From positions 12,524,052 through 12,588,051 of the forward strand of contig NC_088776.1 in the NCBI RefSeq assembly GCF_954871325.1: a stretch of DNA of 64,000 nt. The letters are read 5' to 3'. Below the pieces are notes generated by a model. It saw only the letters and a program-made list of their open reading frames with translations, ran no database searches and was not told where the DNA came from. Positions 62,479 to 64,000 of this stretch are shown here, in pieces. The stretch is from Gordionus sp. m RMFG-2023 (taxonomy: Eukaryota > Nematomorpha > Gordioida > Chordodea > Parachordodidae). Numbering within the stretch: the stretch's first letter is position 1; every line of letters starts with the position of its first letter. A program made the position numbers and the translations under genes.

Positions 62479-62539
62479 CTAACTTGTTTATACTTATATT
62501 TATACTTAAACGGACGATGCAAAAAATAAAAAAAATTTG

Positions 62540-62545
62540 AATAAA
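62540..62545 (+). terminator. Likely poly(A) signal of UNC80
   Basis: AATAAA 62 bases after the stop codon, in an A-rich context. In so A-rich a sequence this hexamer is common, so it is suggestive only. Confidence 0.5.
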
Positions 62546-62582
62546 GTTTAAACCGCGAAAATAATTTTACTTAAGAATATTT

Positions 62583-62697
62583 TAATATAATGTGCAATTC
62601 TCTTCTAATTCTTCGTCATTAATCTTTATATGAATTTCTCCATATTTATTTATTAATAAATCATTCAGAGATACATCGATATACAATATAGGCTCAC
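62583..62697 (-). CDS. Possible terminal exon of a converging gene
   Basis: On the - strand, an acceptor TATATCAG is followed by an open frame GEPILYIDVSLNDLLINKYG ... INDEELEENCTLY and a TAA stop. Composition looks coding in a window where random frames are closed. It would end about 105 bases from the UNC80 stop, tail to tail. No family recognised and no upstream exon found before the window edge. Confidence 0.35.
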
Positions 62698-63246
62698 CTG
62701 ATATAATAATTATTTTTTATAGCCATACCAAATTATTTAATAATCATAGCAGAGTTGTTTAAAGATACTTCAAATATATTATTCCTGCACACTTACAAGG
62801 CCTAAAAAGTATATAGATACAGATATACGGTCATATTTTTGGGATATAGATACAATTTTTTAAAGAAACCTTTAAGGTATATTTAATATTCTAATCATAT
62901 AACATATAAGACACACTATACCAAAATTCATTTTGATATTCGATTTATATATAAAATATATCGTTAGCTTTGATTAATAAATTCTCATCGTTTTTATCAT
63001 TTTTAGCCCGAACTTGTGTGCTGAAAAGTAGACTTTATAAATAACACTTTTATATTTGGCTAATCTTCGAATAATTTTAAATCTCTATAAAATATATTAT
63101 TTATATAATAAAAGTTTTAAATTTCAATGGATAATTTTGTCACATTTAGTGTTGAGAAGTGTATATCGACACTTATTTCTATAATAACACGACCTGGCAT
63201 ATATAGAGTATTAACTTTTCGAAAATATCTTGATTAATACTTTTAT

Positions 63247-63350
63247 CAGAGACCTGCAGGCCCGGCCCTAAGCCCGGCCCGGGTACCAGGGCCGGGTCGG
63301 GCCTGAAATTTTTTTTTAAAAATACACGGGCCGGGCCGCATTTTTTTAAA
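63247..63350. mobile_element. GGCCC-type hAT MITE, left part
   Basis: CAGAGACCTGCAGGCCCGGC ... GGGCCGGGTCGGGCC, about 70 % G+C over its first 60 bases. Right end not found; possibly truncated. Confidence 0.6.
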
Positions 63351-63546
63351 AAATTTAATTAACATGAATTATTATATTCGTCAATATAAATATGTTTATA
63401 ATGATTATATATAGTTATGATTAATATAATGTTTGGTGAAAGTTAACACTAGCTAACATTCATAGTATCTCTTACATAATAAAATTATAGTTTTCCTGCC
63501 ATGGAATAAATACGCAAAGGATTAAATACATTATTATATAATATAC

Positions 63547-63715
63547 AGAGACCTGCAGAGGTACCATTTGTACGGCCCGGCCCGGCTCAGATTAAAAATT
63601 TTCGGCCCCGCCCCGGTATTTAAAAAAACAATTTTTGAGGGCCCAGCCTGGCCTGGATTTTTTTAAAAAAAAATTTTTAGGCTCGGCTCGGAATTTTTTA
63701 AAATTATATGACCTG
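63547..63715. mobile_element. GGCCC-type hAT MITE, second left part
   Basis: CAGAGACCTGCAGAGGTACC ... CGGCCCGGCCCGGCTC, repeating the start of 63247. The - strand frame across it is an artefact. Confidence 0.6.
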
Positions 63716-63793
63716 GTATATACAAAAAATTCATTATTTCGTATTTTATCATATTTTTCAGCTAGTATTATCATTTGATAAGCAAGTATATTC

Positions 63794-64000
63794 TAATGTT
63801 GTTAAACGGCTTGTTTTGAGCCGATTTTTAAAAGCGGCTAACTCAATATTTTCGCCAGAAAAATATTGACTAAGCCTCGAAATTTCGATATTATATGTCT
63901 ATACCTTTGCTCCTTCTATGAGCAGTTTTCAGGCTTGCATAATATTTTTCTGGATAAAAAACTGAGTTAGCCGTTTTTAAAAATCGGCTCAAAACGAGCC
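63794..64000. mobile_element. Foldback hAT-type MITE, copy G, at window edge
   Basis: TAATGTTGTTAAACGGCTTG ... GCCTCGAAATTTC at the left and CAGGCTTGCATAATATTTTT ... AAATCGGCTCAAAACGAGCC at the right. The last bases lie beyond the window. Confidence 0.78.

Larger units (their letters stand above)
62479..64000 (+). other. 3' flank of UNC80
   Basis: Holds the poly(A) signal, the possible converging exon (62583-62697), two GC-rich repeat pieces and a foldback MITE cut by the window edge. No other gene seen. Confidence 0.65.

Noticed and set aside
60429-60677. 82-codon - strand frame in an intron
   Set aside because: No homology, no splice signals and no neighbouring exons; likely chance.
63592-63774. 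60-codon - strand frame
   Set aside because: Lies across the GC-rich MITE piece and has no protein-like pattern.
1-64000. Possibility that the window is bacterial or organellar because of its A+T content
   Set aside because: Dozens of GT...AG introns, an animal-specific channel subunit and hAT elements show nuclear animal DNA.

Overview
This window looks like nuclear DNA from an animal with a very A+T-rich genome (roughly three quarters A+T by eye). It is almost wholly taken up by one large, intron-rich gene on the + strand. Exon by exon the gene reads as a strongly diverged UNC80, the very large auxiliary subunit of the NALCN sodium-leak channel complex. About 52 exons can be placed from the window's left edge to a stop codon at 62476-62478. 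Most are bounded by GT...AG sites with matching codon phase, and they occur in the same order as the conserved blocks of human UNC80 as I remember that sequence. The first exons lie upstream of the window. The residue-level match is low (many blocks look like 25-45 % identity), so the source is probably a fast-evolving invertebrate; I cannot name it further.

Layout. 1-3448: four 5'-side exons. 3650-6436: an LTR retroelement copy on the - strand whose outer end forms part of the next exon's splice acceptor. 6438-14845: eight exons, with three foldback MITEs in the introns. 14846-29301: a 14.4-kb intron holding a complete 7.0-kb hAT transposon, a 224-bp hAT MITE, a decayed hAT and a 315-bp inverted-repeat element. 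29302-38436: twelve exons, a long (GGAA)n tract and another decayed hAT. 38437-43904: repeat-rich introns around one exon. 43905-52189: closely packed exons, with two more hAT-type insertions (196 and 445 bp). 52190-55433: an intron split by a 2.2-kb hAT. 55434-62478: the last eleven exons. 62479-64000: 3' flank with a poly(A) signal, GC-rich repeats, a foldback MITE and a possible terminal exon of a converging gene.

Function. The UNC80 protein (with UNC79 and FAM155) is known to carry NALCN to the membrane and tune it; nothing else in the window has an evident cellular role. The other coding content is transposases. The best is the 7.0-kb hAT on the - strand: perfect 8-bp target duplication, matching terminal repeats, and a ten-exon transposase whose exons join in frame to 988 codons. 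Four of those exons are tandem copies of one 28-29-codon exon.

Limits: splice sites and homology were judged by eye and from memory. Alignment, RNA evidence and repeat searches were not possible. I see no tRNA, rRNA or CRISPR array.
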